From DATKZM01 sp035527975 (GTDB taxonomy: Bacteria; Pseudomonadota; Alphaproteobacteria; JAPULJ01): a stretch of 64,000 nt of DNA. The position numbers were made by a program, and so were the translations under genes. The stretch spans positions 29,092-93,091 of the forward strand of contig DATKZM010000059.1 in assembly GCA_035527975.1 (NCBI GenBank). Reading direction: 5' to 3'. Shown piece after piece: positions 27,486 through 36,441 of this stretch; within the stretch, counting starts at the first letter, position 1, and every line of letters begins with the position of its first letter. The notes under the pieces were generated by a model. The model did no database searches. It worked only from the letters and a program-made list of their open reading frames with translations, and was not told the origin of the DNA.

Positions 27486-28742
27486 TCAACCGGCCCGGAT
27501 GTCGGCGATCTCCAGCTCTTCCTCGACGCTAGGGTCGAGGACCGGCGCCACTGGCGAGGTTCGCGGCATGTATTGCGCGGCGCCTTGCTCGTCGGCCGGC
27601 ACCGCCGATTTGGCGCGCATGCGATGGAGGGCAAAGCCCCCGGTCAACGCCGCCACCGCGGCCAAATAGATGAACAGGCCGTAGGGACCGGCAAGGTTCA
27701 TCGCACCCGCCGCCAGTAATGGTCCCAGCGCTGCCGCAGAGCTGTAGGTCAAGAGCAGCCCCCCGGCAATGGCTATACGGCTGCCGCCATGCACCCGGTC
27801 ATTGGCGTGGCCGACGGCCAACGGATAGATCACGAAGGCGCAGCAAAGCCCGGCCGCACTAACCCCGATCAACCACAAGCTGCCCGACAGGGAGGCAAAA
27901 GAAACGGCGACGGCCGAGGCGCAGACAACCCACAAGGCGGCCGTCAGGACCTTGCGTCGGTCGAAGCGGTCGCCAAGTGCGCCGACCGGAAACTGCACCA
28001 CCAGGCCGCCGACGATCGCGGCCGCCATCAGAAGGGAGACACCGCCAACATCGAGGCCGACCCGCTGGGCAAAAATGGGCGCCAGCCCGTAGAAGGCGCC
28101 GAGCAGAAGCCCCGCCGCGGCGCTGCCAACCGCGCCCAGTGGCGAAATGGCGAACAGCGCGCGCAAGCCCATGATCTCGGTTTCCGGGATCACCGGTGCG
28201 ACCTGGCGTGTCATCGACACGGGAATGAGCGACAACGCGAACAGCATCGAGACCAAGGTGAAGAGCTTGGGGCCGTCCACCGGGTAGAGCCCGAGCAGGA
28301 GCTGGCCGACGCCGAGCGAGAGATAGACGACAACCATGTAGGTCGAGAGGATGCGGCCGCGCCACTCATTCTCGGTGGCGTCGTTCAGCCAGCTCTCGAT
28401 GACCATGAAGAGCCCGGCGATGGCAAAGCCGCCAAGAAATCGCAAAAGCGCCCAAGCTATGGGATCGGAGACCAGCGTGAAGGTCGCCGCCAGCGCCGCC
28501 GACGATCCCGCGAAGACCGCAAAGGCCCTGATATGGCCAACCGCCGAGACGACCGTCCCGGCACGCAGGCAGCCCGCGATGAGGCCGACGAAATACGCCG
28601 CCATTACCGCGCCCGCGATCACCGTGTCATGGCCGGCCTTGTCGAGGCGCACAGCCACCAGCGTGCCCAGCAAGCCATTGCCGAGCATGAAGACGAGCGT
28701 GCCCGTGAGGAGGGCCGTGATCGATGCCAGTCGCGTCACCAT
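27486..28742 (-). CDS. MFS transporter (YcaD-like)
   Basis: 418 aa from the ATG at 28742, with 12 predicted spans. LRAGTVVSAVGHIRAFA is the loop 2-3 region, MVIESWLNDATENEWRGRILS is characteristic of the YcaD-like group, and QFPVGALGDRFDRRKVL is the repeat of that motif in the second half. The C-terminal 40 residues are hydrophilic and acidic. The substrate is unknown. It converges with the cytochrome b561 gene, 22 bases between stops. Confidence 0.87.
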   Translation of the reverse strand: MVTRLASITALLTGTLVFMLGNGLLGTLVAVRLDKAGHDTVIAGAVMAAYFVGLIAGCLRAGTVVSAVGHIRAFAVFAGSSAALAATFTLVSDPIAWALLRFLGGFAIAGLFMVIESWLNDATENEWRGRILSTYMVVVYLSLGVGQLLLGLYPVDGPKLFTLVSMLFALSLIPVSMTRQVAPVIPETEIMGLRALFAISPLGAVGSAAAGLLLGAFYGLAPIFAQRVGLDVGGVSLLMAAAIVGGLVVQFPVGALGDRFDRRKVLTAALWVVCASAVAVSFASLSGSLWLIGVSAAGLCCAFVIYPLAVGHANDRVHGGSRIAIAGGLLLTYSSAAALGPLLAAGAMNLAGPYGLFIYLAAVAALTGGFALHRMRAKSAVPADEQGAAQYMPRTSPVAPVLDPSVEEELEIADIRAG

Positions 28743-28902
28743 GGTCCGGGACACTTGGCCCCGATTTTCTGTCCCGCAAGAGCCGTTCTGCCGCCGCAAT
28801 CGAAAAATCCCGTGCGTGACCTGCCGCCCACTGCGCGGATTTGCCTAGGCCTGACGATCCGCTAGAACGGGGCTCGGTCTCACGCACGCGAAAGGACGGA
28901 TC

Positions 28903-29748
28903 ATGGCCAGGCTCGACGGCAAGGTCGCCATCGTCACCGGCGGCACCAGCGGCATCGGCAAACGCACCGCAGAGCGTTTTGCCGAAGAAGGCGCCAAAGT
29001 CATCATCGCCGCGCGGCGCGAAGCGGAAGGCCAGGCAATCGCCGAAGCGATTGGAGGCGATGCGCGGTTTATCCGTACCGACGTATCGCGCGAGGATGAT
29101 GTCGAGGCCTTGATCGCCAAGACCATCGCCGCCTATGGCCGGCTCGACGTGCTCTTCAACAATGCCGGCTGTCCGGCGCCGACGGGCGGCATCGAAGGCA
29201 TTTCCCTTGAGGCGAGCGAACAAGCAATGTCGGTGCTGTTCGGCGGCGTCCTGCTCGGCATGAAGCACGCCGCACCGGTGATGAAAAAGCATGGCGCCGG
29301 CTCGATCATCAACAATGGCAGCATCGCCGGGCACCAGGCCGGCTGGTCGTCGTCAGTGATCTACGCGGCCGCCAAGTCCGCCGTGATCCATCTTTCGCGC
29401 TGTGTCGCCATGGAGCTCGGCGAGGTCGGCGTGCGCGTCAACTCGATCTCCCCCGGCGCAATCGCCACCGGCATCTTCGGCAAGGCGATGGGGCTGGAAA
29501 CCGAAGCGGCCGAGCAAACCGCCAAACTGATGGAGGGCGCCTTCGCCCAAGCGCAGCCGATCCAACGCGCCGGCCTGCCCGACGACATCGCCAATGCGGC
29601 AGTGTTCCTGGCGAGCGACGAATCCTCGTTCATCAACGGCGCCGACATCCTCGTCGATGGCGGCATGATCGGTGGCCGTCACTGGTCGGCGGCGCAGGAG
29701 GGCTACAAGGCGATGCGCCAGGTGTTTGGGATCGCGGTGGAGGGTTAG
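28903..29748 (+). CDS. SDR family NAD(P)-dependent oxidoreductase
   Basis: 281 aa. TGGTSGIGKRTAERF is the dinucleotide-binding turn, NNAGCPAP the NNAG motif, and YAAAKSAVIH carries the catalytic Tyr-x3-Lys. IVDGGMIGGRH ends the domain, with a short C-terminal extension. It is a classical short-chain dehydrogenase of unknown substrate. CGAAAGGACG precedes the ATG. The gene is single, divergent from the MFS gene and separated from the next gene by a repeat-filled gap. Confidence 0.88.
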   Translation: MARLDGKVAIVTGGTSGIGKRTAERFAEEGAKVIIAARREAEGQAIAEAIGGDARFIRTDVSREDDVEALIAKTIAAYGRLDVLFNNAGCPAPTGGIEGISLEASEQAMSVLFGGVLLGMKHAAPVMKKHGAGSIINNGSIAGHQAGWSSSVIYAAAKSAVIHLSRCVAMELGEVGVRVNSISPGAIATGIFGKAMGLETEAAEQTAKLMEGAFAQAQPIQRAGLPDDIANAAVFLASDESSFINGADILVDGGMIGGRHWSAAQEGYKAMRQVFGIAVEG

Positions 29749-29770
29749 CGGCGAAGCCGGATCGCGAGAC

Positions 29771-29875
29771 CGTCATGCTTCGACAAGCTCAGCGTGAGGA
29801 GCGGGGTTGACTGCCCAAGTAAGTGTTGCCGGCGGAGGAAATCCGACCTCATCCTGAGCCTGTCGAAGGATGAGC
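29771..29875. repeat. Inverted pair of CTTCGACA-GCTCAG-type intergenic repeats
   Basis: CATGCTTCGACAAGCTCAGC at 29774-29793 and its inverted counterpart CTCATCCTGAGCCTGTCGAA at 29848-29867 lie head to head between two convergent SDR genes. The same pair arrangement occurs at 42293-42396, and half-copies flank the insertion sequence at 63 kb. These are dispersed alphaproteobacterial intergenic repeats. Their position between convergent genes fits a bidirectional transcription-terminating or structural role. Confidence 0.75.
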
Positions 29876-29889
29876 TTCCCGCTGACTCT

Positions 29890-30636
29890 TTACCGCCCGC
29901 CGGCGACCCGCAGCACCTCGCCGGTCACGTAGGACGCCGCGTCCGACAGCAGGAACAGCACCGTCTCGGCGATTTCCTCTGGCGTCCCGGCGCGGCCGAG
30001 CGGGATCAGCGGCCCCATCCGCTCGACCCGGTCGGGCGCGCCGCCCGCCGCATGGATGCCGGTATCGACCAGACCCGGCGCCACCGAGTTGACGCGCACG
30101 CCTTCGCCGGCCAGCTCGCGGGCGAGGCCGAGCGTGGCGGTATCAACCGCCGCCTTGGAGGCCGCGTACCAAACCCATTCGCCCGGGCTGCCGATATTGG
30201 CGGCCGAAGACGAGATATTGACGATCGCACCGCCCGCCCCGCCGCGCGCGGTCGACATGCGCCGCGCCGCCTCGCGCAGGCAATAGAGCACGCCGTTTAC
30301 GTTGACATCGACGACCTTGGCCATCGCCGCCGGATCGACATCGGCGATCCTTGATATCTGCCCGGTGATGCCGGCACTGTTGACCAGCGCGGTGACCGGC
30401 CCGAGCCCGGCCTCGACGCTATCGAAGAGCTTGGCGACCGCCTCGGCGTCGCTTACATCGGCCTGCACCCGCACCGCGCGGCCGCCGGCCGCCTCGATTT
30501 CCTTCACCACAGCCTCGGCGCTCGCCGTATCGCGCGCATAATTGACCGCGACGGCGTAGCCGCGCGCGGCGCCCAGCCGCGCCACCGCCGCGCCGATGCC
30601 CCGGCCGGCGCCGGTGACCAACAGGACCCCGCTCAT
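29890..30636 (-). CDS. SDR family oxidoreductase
   Basis: 248 aa. TGAGRGIGAAVARL, the NSAG motif (LVNSAGITG) and WYAASKAAVD with the catalytic Tyr and Lys mark a classical SDR. TGEVLRVAGGR closes it, as in 3-oxoacyl-ACP reductase-like members. The start ATG overlaps the TGA of the upstream SAF-domain oxidoreductase (ATGA). It is therefore the last gene of a PhyH, SAF-oxidoreductase, SDR operon and probably oxidises a product of that pathway. Confidence 0.9.
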   Translation of the reverse strand: MSGVLLVTGAGRGIGAAVARLGAARGYAVAVNYARDTASAEAVVKEIEAAGGRAVRVQADVSDAEAVAKLFDSVEAGLGPVTALVNSAGITGQISRIADVDPAAMAKVVDVNVNGVLYCLREAARRMSTARGGAGGAIVNISSSAANIGSPGEWVWYAASKAAVDTATLGLARELAGEGVRVNSVAPGLVDTGIHAAGGAPDRVERMGPLIPLGRAGTPEEIAETVLFLLSDAASYVTGEVLRVAGGR

Positions 30637-32018
30637 TCGGCCGCCGCCTTTCCTTCAGATGCTTGCCCGGTCTTGTCCGGGGGCGCGAAGGCACGCTCCA
30701 TTTCCTCGCGCGCGATGACGGCAAGGCTGTTCGCGTTGAGCGCCACGTCGGATTTGCGCAGAACCGCGCCCGCCGGCACATCGGCATTCAGCACAATATT
30801 GTGCGCGAGGCCGATCGGCAACGCCCCGTCAGCGAGCGAGTGCTCGGCTGTCATGAGCGTGCCCGAGACCGTGTAGCCGCCTTCGCCGTCAAGCGTCTCA
30901 CCGGCCTTCAAGTCGCGCTTGGCCATCGCGACCGCGTCCGCCCGGAAGCCGGTCGCCACCCCCGTCGGCTCGCCGCGCAGCGCAACCGAGGCGACCGAGA
31001 TGCCGAGCTCGAGCCCGATCAGGTGCCAGCGCTTATAGCTCACCGCATAGCGCCCGCTCGCATCGGTCTTGAGGCCGTATTCGGAAAAGCACCGGCGCAC
31101 ATACTCATCGCCCGCCTCGAAAACCGCGAAGACGCCCCAGCGAATGTCATGGTCGATCGGCGTCCCATCGGGCTTGAGCGAGGAGACGACCTCGATCTGG
31201 CCCTTGTGGTGCAGCACGCCGCCTTCATCCGCCGGCCGCAAGACCTCCGGCAGATCGTCGATCGCGCAGGGCGGATAAGACAGGCCCCCCGGTGCCGGTG
31301 TCAGCCCGGTCGCGTTGGCCACGGCGGTGCTCTCGATCGCGGGCTTGGTGCCGTCGAGGAAGGAGGTGAACATGCGCGGGTTCATGCCGCCTTCTGCGGC
31401 CTGCGCGGCGCTGAGCCCGTAGCCGTCCCAGACATTGTCCGGCGTGTAAGTCCGGTATTCGGGTAGCCATTTGTGGCCGCGCCCGGCGGCCGTCACCGCA
31501 AAGCCGCTCGCCCGCGCCCAGTCGACAAGCTCGCAGATCAGCGCTGGCTGGTCGCCGTAAGCCAGCGAGTAGACGCCGCCGGCCGCCTGCACTTTGGCTG
31601 CGAGATAAGGCCCCGCCACCGCGTCGGCCTCGACATTGACCATGATGATGTGCTTGCCGGCGTCGGCGGCATTGAGCGCATGGGCAATGCCGGCGGCCGG
31701 ATCGCCGGTCGCCTCGACGATGACGTCGATCTCATCGGCTTCGAAGAGCTTGCCCGCATCGGCGGTAAGCCAGGTGCCGCCCGACTTCAGCGCCTTTGAA
31801 AGATTGCGCATGCCGACGCGCTCGGTCGGCCAGCCGATGCGATCCAGATTGTCGCGGGCGCGGCCCGGATCGATATCGGCAATCGCGGCGACATGCATGC
31901 CCGGGATGCGCGGCACTTGCGCCAGATACATCGAAGCGAACTTGCCGCAACCGATCACGCCCACCCGGACGGGCTTGTCGGCTGCGCCGCGCGCCTGCAG
32001 GAGCCTGTGGAGGTTCAT
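30633..32018 (-). CDS. Gfo/Idh/MocA-like oxidoreductase with C-terminal SAF domain
   Basis: 461 aa from the ATG at 32018. RVGVIGCGKFASMYL is a Rossmann turn. VIVEATGDPAAGI and an aspartate/homoserine dehydrogenase-like NAD domain follow (about 15-150). The C-terminal region (about 345-420) has AKRDLKAGETLDGEGG and ALPIGLAHNI, the SAF fold also seen in sialate/altronate enzymes. Proteins of this architecture are often annotated as homoserine-dehydrogenase-like but their substrate is not settled. It lies between PhyH (13 bases) and SDR (4-base overlap), so the three act together. Confidence 0.75.
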   Translation of the reverse strand: MNLHRLLQARGAADKPVRVGVIGCGKFASMYLAQVPRIPGMHVAAIADIDPGRARDNLDRIGWPTERVGMRNLSKALKSGGTWLTADAGKLFEADEIDVIVEATGDPAAGIAHALNAADAGKHIIMVNVEADAVAGPYLAAKVQAAGGVYSLAYGDQPALICELVDWARASGFAVTAAGRGHKWLPEYRTYTPDNVWDGYGLSAAQAAEGGMNPRMFTSFLDGTKPAIESTAVANATGLTPAPGGLSYPPCAIDDLPEVLRPADEGGVLHHKGQIEVVSSLKPDGTPIDHDIRWGVFAVFEAGDEYVRRCFSEYGLKTDASGRYAVSYKRWHLIGLELGISVASVALRGEPTGVATGFRADAVAMAKRDLKAGETLDGEGGYTVSGTLMTAEHSLADGALPIGLAHNIVLNADVPAGAVLRKSDVALNANSLAVIAREEMERAFAPPDKTGQASEGKAAAE

Positions 32019-32031
32019 GGGTGACCCGCCC

Positions 32032-32826
32032 TTACTCCGCCGCCTGCGCCGCCAGCTCCAGCAAACAATCATCGCCGATGCATTCGATCGGCGCGAAATC
32101 GCGGTGGGCGATCCATTCCGGGCGATTGAACTGCCGAATGTGATTGTCGACATGGCAAAGCGAGAGATAGACGATGGTGCGCGGGAAGGGCAACATGTTG
32201 GGCGGGCTGCCATGCACCAGAGTGCCGTGGAACATCAGCATCGAGCCGGCCGATCCCTTGGCCGAATAGATCCCGCCACGTTCGACCAGCCGCGCCACCG
32301 TCTCCTTGTCGAGCGTCCAAAGGGGATAGCTCGTCGTCTCCAGGTCGTGGCCGGCTTCGTAGACGCCCTCCGCGTGCGATCCGGGAATGAGCCAGAGCGG
32401 GCCGTTGAACTCGGTTACCTCGTCGACGAAGACGGCGATGTTCATCGCCCGCGGCTCGGGCATCGCATCGTCGCGCGCCCAGGTGCCGTAGTCCTGATGC
32501 CACTGCCAGACATCGCCGTCGAAGGCGGCCTTGGCGTTGACTTTGTACTGATGCATGTAGACCGGCCCGTCGAGCAGCTGGCGCACCGGCTCGACCAGGC
32601 GCGGATGGCGGCCCAAACGACGAAACGTCTCGTGATAGGTATGCGCGGCGAAGGCGGTGCGCGCGGTGGCGCCGTCCTTCTCGCGAACCACCTCCTGGCG
32701 GTTCATTGCGTAGACCTCCGTCGCCGCGCGCCGCAACACATCGATCTCCGATGCGGCGAAGAGATCGGGCAGCATCAGGTATCCGCGTTCTTCAAACGCC
32801 GCCTTCTGGTCTTTGCTGAGCTTCAT
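32032..32826 (-). CDS. Phytanoyl-CoA dioxygenase family (PhyH) Fe(II)/2-oxoglutarate oxygenase
   Basis: 264 aa. The iron ligands are His110 and Asp112 (WHQDYGTW) and His205 in FHGTLVHGSPPN. Arg216 is the likely 2-oxoglutarate-binding residue. The ARDDAMPEPRAMN stretch after the HxD motif resembles the ectoine-hydroxylase branch of PhyH enzymes. It should hydroxylate a small molecule. It heads an operon with the SAF-domain oxidoreductase and SDR, suggesting oxidative breakdown of one compound. A small HTH gene lies 69 bases upstream on the same strand. Confidence 0.87.
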   Translation of the reverse strand: MKLSKDQKAAFEERGYLMLPDLFAASEIDVLRRAATEVYAMNRQEVVREKDGATARTAFAAHTYHETFRRLGRHPRLVEPVRQLLDGPVYMHQYKVNAKAAFDGDVWQWHQDYGTWARDDAMPEPRAMNIAVFVDEVTEFNGPLWLIPGSHAEGVYEAGHDLETTSYPLWTLDKETVARLVERGGIYSAKGSAGSMLMFHGTLVHGSPPNMLPFPRTIVYLSLCHVDNHIRQFNRPEWIAHRDFAPIECIGDDCLLELAAQAAE

Positions 32827-32895
32827 GGCCGGATCACCTCCCCGTCACGCCCGCCGGCCCCGCGAAGCCCTTGCCCGCATTCGCGCACAGGCAGA

Positions 32896-33174
32896 TCAGC
32901 TTTCCTCGGGCCCCGGATAGTCCTGCTGTCCGGCAGTCAGCGCGTAGCAAGCCAGCCGGACTGTTTTCGGGACCACCACCGGCATGCCGCCGCGCTCACC
33001 TTTCTCGTAGTATTGCACCACACGGCGCTTCAAGCCCAGCGCTTCGGCGGCGGCCTTCTGGGACATCTTCAGCGATTTGCGCCAGTGCCTGAAGGCGGCG
33101 GGGCTCATCACCCCGTTTCCCAGCGCGCCGCTTTCGAGTGCGTACTTGTCTTTCGATCTGATCTTTTTCGCCAT
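32896..33174 (-). CDS. Small helix-turn-helix (XRE/Cro-like) DNA-binding protein
   Basis: 92 aa. MSPAAFRHWRKSLKMSQKAAAEALGLKRRVVQYY has the shape of an XRE helix-turn-helix: the MSQKAAAEALG helix, a turn and the recognition helix. The remaining residues (VPKTVRLACYALTAG) look like the C-terminal helix of such regulators. It could be a transcriptional regulator of the adjacent PhyH operon or an orphan antitoxin; no toxin gene was recognised beside it. The gap to PhyH holds no other feature. Confidence 0.75.
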   Translation of the reverse strand: MAKKIRSKDKYALESGALGNGVMSPAAFRHWRKSLKMSQKAAAEALGLKRRVVQYYEKGERGGMPVVVPKTVRLACYALTAGQQDYPGPEES

Positions 33175-33328
33175 CGGCTTGTCCGGGCCCCCTCAACCCA
33201 TTCAACTACGCTCTGTCGGCAGCGCTTTGCCAGCGGCGCTCGGCGCCGCGCCGATTTTATGATCGCAGTCCGCTGGACACAAACCAAAAAAGCGCACGTG
33301 GTGCGCGTTTTGCCTGACCCAGCTGCCA

Positions 33329-33571
33329 ATCACCCCGGTTCCGGCAGCCTGCGTGCGTGCTACCGCGCGGCGCTATGCGGCAGCGGGCGGCGAATACGCC
33401 GAGCTGCCGGAGAACGCCCATTGGATCCAGGGCGAATCCAAGTGGCGCGAGACCGTCCGGCGCTGCCTCGACTGGATCGAGGCGCGGGCCGGTCAGAACA
33501 GATTCGATGTTTTTCGGGACCGACCCGCTTCGACGAAAGTCGAAAAAACGGCTATTCGGCAGCGGCGCTGA
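33329..33571 (+). pseudogene. C-terminal remnant of an alpha/beta hydrolase
   Basis: Reading this frame gives ITPVPAACVRATARRYA, then GGEYAELPENAHWIQGES and WRETVRRCLDWIEAR. This is the closing part of an alpha/beta hydrolase, with the family's His in NAHW and the usual Trp in the last helix. Nothing matching the N-terminal hydrolase domain (no GxSxG) lies upstream in any frame, so only about 60 residues survive. The end overlaps the next minus-strand gene by 20 bases. Recognition is by eye. Confidence 0.6.
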
Positions 33572-33866
33572 CCTGATCGGCCGCATTGTCGACGATCACG
33601 GGCGATTCGAAATACTCCACCGTCGGCACCATGCCGTAGCGCTCCTTCATCATCGCCTTCCAGTCGTCGGTATAGACCTTATCGGCAGCCGCGCGCGTTT
33701 CCCAAAGATACGCGCCGCCGGCGCTCGCACCCTCGCCGAAGAGGTAGTACTTGCGGACCAGCCCATCGAGCCCGCGATAGTTGGGCGCCGAGCTTTCAAA
33801 CAGCTTGGTCGCTTCTTCCAGCGTGGTCCCCTCGGGCATTTTGAAGCGGACGATTGCGGTGATCAT
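33552..33866 (-). CDS. Small monooxygenase-like protein (dimeric alpha/beta barrel)
   Basis: 104 aa from the ATG at 33866 with AGAGGGAG eight bases upstream. ITAIVRFKMPEG opens, then the FESSAPNYRGLDGLVRKYY helix and AYLWETRAAADKVY. This resembles YdhR/antibiotic-biosynthesis-monooxygenase-type dimeric barrels, proteins that oxidise or bind aromatic compounds. An upstream frame extends to 33953 but begins with a Cys-rich segment unlike the family. The substrate is unknown. Confidence 0.7.
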   Translation of the reverse strand: MITAIVRFKMPEGTTLEEATKLFESSAPNYRGLDGLVRKYYLFGEGASAGGAYLWETRAAADKVYTDDWKAMMKERYGMVPTVEYFESPVIVDNAADQVSAAAE

Positions 33867-33975
33867 AGTTTCGTCTCCCTCTTTCGCGTCCACACACAGC
33901 GTGGGGCCACAGTAGCGACATAAATGACATTCGAAAAATTGATTGAACTTCATAATACATTGTAAGAATCAATGA

Positions 33976-34268
33976 ATGATTCCTGATTTTGACATCGACC
34001 TGCTGCGGCACATTGCCACGCTCCTGATGATCCACGGCATGTGGGGCCCGGCCCCGACTAGGCCGCCTTCACGAAAGCCTTCGAAACGGCCAGCCATCGG
34101 GTGCTCGCCCCGGTGCTGCGCCATCACGCCGTCGACCCGGCGACGCCGACCGACCTGGCGCTCGAGAGCGGCCGCCTCAGCGGCAAGGAGACGCTCGAGG
34201 CGACGGCGACGATCCGGATCGGCGGCGGCCTCGATCACGTCATCGACGGCAAGATCGCGCTCGAATAG
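33976..34268 (+). other. Possible broken coding remnant, unidentified
   Basis: Two frames look partly coding. From ATG 33976, a short segment (DIDLLRHIATLLMIHGMWG) loses coding character after about 28 codons. A second frame from about 34062 to the TAG at 34266 reads as an ordinary protein tail (KAFETASHRVLAPVL, LSGKETLEATATIRIGGG, DHVIDGKIALE). One frameshift near 34058 would join them. I do not recognise the product. With the remnants at 33.3 and 36.4 kb it makes this a zone of gene decay. The following 180 bases to 34450 show no feature. Confidence 0.3.
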
Positions 34269-34449
34269 GCCCCCGCGCCCCGTCCCGCCGCCTGAGGCCC
34301 CGCCTCACGCGCGGCTGCCGTTAACAAAGAATTTGAAGGTCGATCGACCATAATCGCGATCGGTGGACGCATCGGCCGTGGCCTCGGTCAGCTCGACCGC
34401 CTGGGGGTCCGCGCCCCCTGCCGTGCAACGACGAGATCGGCACCATGCG

Positions 34450-34827
34450 ATGACGGACCAAGCCACCCTAATCTATGATGGCGACTGCCCGTTCTGCAGC
34501 CGCTATGCGCGCTACGTACGCCTCAGACAGGCGGTCGGCACGCTCCGGCTGGTCGACGCCCGTGACGGCGGCGCGGAAGTCGACCGCGCACGCCGGCAGG
34601 GGCTCCGCCTCGACGATCGCATGGTCCTCGAGATCGGAGGCGTGCTCTATCACGGCGACGCCTGCCTCAACCGCCTAGCATTGATGAGCTCGCGCTCGGG
34701 TGTCTTCAACCGGGTGAATTATCTGCTCTTCAAGTCGCCGCGGCTGGCACGGGTCGCTTATCCCGCGCTTCGCTCCGGGCGCAACCTTGCCCTCCGGCTG
34801 CTCGGCCGAAAGCCGCTGGGATACTGA
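34450..34827 (+). CDS. DCC family thiol-disulfide oxidoreductase (DUF393)
   Basis: 125 aa. IYDGDCPFCSRYARYV gives the DCC signature with a redox CxxC at Cys13 and Cys16. GVLYHGDACLNRLALM follows. The family has a thioredoxin-like fold and appears as an isolated domain or fused to HTTM membrane domains. Here the next gene, on the opposite strand and converging, is an HTTM-like membrane protein, the association expected for this family. The exact reaction is unknown. Confidence 0.88.
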   Translation: MTDQATLIYDGDCPFCSRYARYVRLRQAVGTLRLVDARDGGAEVDRARRQGLRLDDRMVLEIGGVLYHGDACLNRLALMSSRSGVFNRVNYLLFKSPRLARVAYPALRSGRNLALRLLGRKPLGY

Positions 34828-34845
34828 AACGGCGGGATTCCGAAG

Positions 34846-35757
34846 CTAGATGTTCGGTATGGGCAAGTCGTGTCCTCGGCCACGCGGCGTCGGAGTGCGA
34901 ACCGGCAGCAGCCGAGCGAACAGCATGCCGCAGATCGGTATCTGGCGAAGCATGAGTCGCAAGTCGAGCTTAGCCGGGGCGAAGGGCGAGAAGACGAACA
35001 GCATCGTGTTGATCAGGACATGGGTTGAGAACTGGATGTCCATGAACAGAAAGGTGCCGAAATGGAAGGCGATCAGCATCAGGCCCCAGAGGCGGTGCAG
35101 TGCCGGTCGGAGAAACACGAAGAGAGCGACGAACTCGATGAAATAGACGCCGAGATAGAGCGGCCAGCCGAGCCAGTAGTTCTCGATGATGAACGGCGCC
35201 CAGATCGCCGTGCTGTCTGCCTGGGTCATGCGATTGGCCAGCGTTAGCGCCATGGCCTGCGGCGAGAATCCGCCGACCTCCCCCGCTCCGAGCGCAGCCA
35301 GCGCGGCGGCGACCTTGTAGGCGCCGGACAGGCTGTAGAACAGCAGGATCAACCCCTGAGCCATGGAAAAGACCATCAGGAACGACATTCGGCCGGCCCG
35401 GCTCGACCCGATCTCGTGCATGCGCCCGCTCGGCAGAAAGACCAAGCAGGCGCCAACCCACAGCCACTCGTGATAGCCGTGGTTCATCGCGCCGAACGAG
35501 TTGGCGAACGCGCCGACGAAAAGCTGGGCCACGACCGCCAGGATGCGTACCCAACGGTGGTGCCAAAACAAGACCCCGAGAAGCCCTGCCATCATCGACA
35601 AATGCAGGATAAGGAGCGAGCTCCTTTCCAAACCCACCGATTCGATCCAGAACACGGGCCACAGGGCGTCGAGTGAGCTGCTCGAGAGCCCGAGGCCGCG
35701 CAGCGTGCTCAATTGGCGGTAAACCAGGAACAGATTGATGATGTAGTAAAACCGCAC
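34846..35757 (-). CDS. HTTM-like (VKG-carboxylase-related) integral membrane protein
   Basis: 303 aa from a GTG at 35757, with about seven hydrophobic segments. ANSFGAMNHGYHEWLWVG (conserved His pair), FYSLSGAYKVAA, NYWLGWPLYLGVYFIEF and LIAFHFGTFLFMDI resemble the HTTM family related to vitamin-K-dependent carboxylases. The frame upstream stays open to a stop about 105 bases further without an ATG, so the true start is uncertain. It converges with the DCC gene 18 bases away and follows a small membrane-protein gene on the same strand. Confidence 0.72.
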   Translation of the reverse strand: MRFYYIINLFLVYRQLSTLRGLGLSSSSLDALWPVFWIESVGLERSSLLILHLSMMAGLLGVLFWHHRWVRILAVVAQLFVGAFANSFGAMNHGYHEWLWVGACLVFLPSGRMHEIGSSRAGRMSFLMVFSMAQGLILLFYSLSGAYKVAAALAALGAGEVGGFSPQAMALTLANRMTQADSTAIWAPFIIENYWLGWPLYLGVYFIEFVALFVFLRPALHRLWGLMLIAFHFGTFLFMDIQFSTHVLINTMLFVFSPFAPAKLDLRLMLRQIPICGMLFARLLPVRTPTPRGRGHDLPIPNI

Positions 35758-35871
35758 GATCCAGAACGCGGCCGTATATATCGTTTCGTGCGCAGCGTAG
35801 CGGGGGAAGGCGCCGCTCGTGCTGCGTGCCTTGGAGCACCCTGCGCCAGGCCCTAAGCGAACGAGCGCCGA

Positions 35872-36381
35872 TCACGACGACCGATCCACGGTGTATTCGC
35901 CGATCACAATGGTTGACCTGATGGAGCCGTCCCGCCACCGCTCGATCGGATGGTAGCGATTGGCAACGAGGCGGTATTTGAGGCGCTCCGCCTCAGCGAG
36001 ATAGGTCGCCTCCAGAACCTTGCGGAGCGACCGGAACCGCGCCTGGTCACCATCAATGTGAGCGGCCGCCATTCGCGAGGCGAGTTTCAGGATGCTTACC
36101 GACTTGTTCCGCGCGCCCGCGAATTGCTTCGGCAGATCGTGGAAGCGGGTGGGTGCATCCAGGCGAACGCCGTTGATCGCCAGAATCTCGATTTCGATCA
36201 ACTGACGATGGTCGCTCACATAGGTGAATAGCGACCAGTTGAAGAACGGAAAGATCTCGCCCTTCGGTGACTGCACGCCGCCCGCGACTGCAATGCAAAG
36301 GTAGGCAACCAACAGGCCGAGAACCAATTGTTGCATTTTCCTGTAACGAGCAAGCGTCAATCGGGGTGCCAATCTGGACAT
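35872..36381 (-). CDS. Hypothetical single-span membrane protein
   Basis: 169 aa. One membrane span lies at about 18-36 (VLGLLVAYLCIAVAGGV), followed by FPFFNWSLFTYVSD and a soluble, presumably periplasmic domain with conserved-looking YHPIERW. I recognise no named family. Proteins with this FPFFxWSLF segment are often encoded beside HTTM-type proteins, and here it is the upstream gene on the same strand with a 114-base gap. A partner role is inferred only from position. Confidence 0.6.
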   Translation of the reverse strand: MSRLAPRLTLARYRKMQQLVLGLLVAYLCIAVAGGVQSPKGEIFPFFNWSLFTYVSDHRQLIEIEILAINGVRLDAPTRFHDLPKQFAGARNKSVSILKLASRMAAAHIDGDQARFRSLRKVLEATYLAEAERLKYRLVANRYHPIERWRDGSIRSTIVIGEYTVDRSS

Positions 36382-36441
36382 TTTCGCATAGGCAGCAAGA
36401 CGGTGCGGAATCTATCGGTTGGATGGTCAAGATACCGTTAA

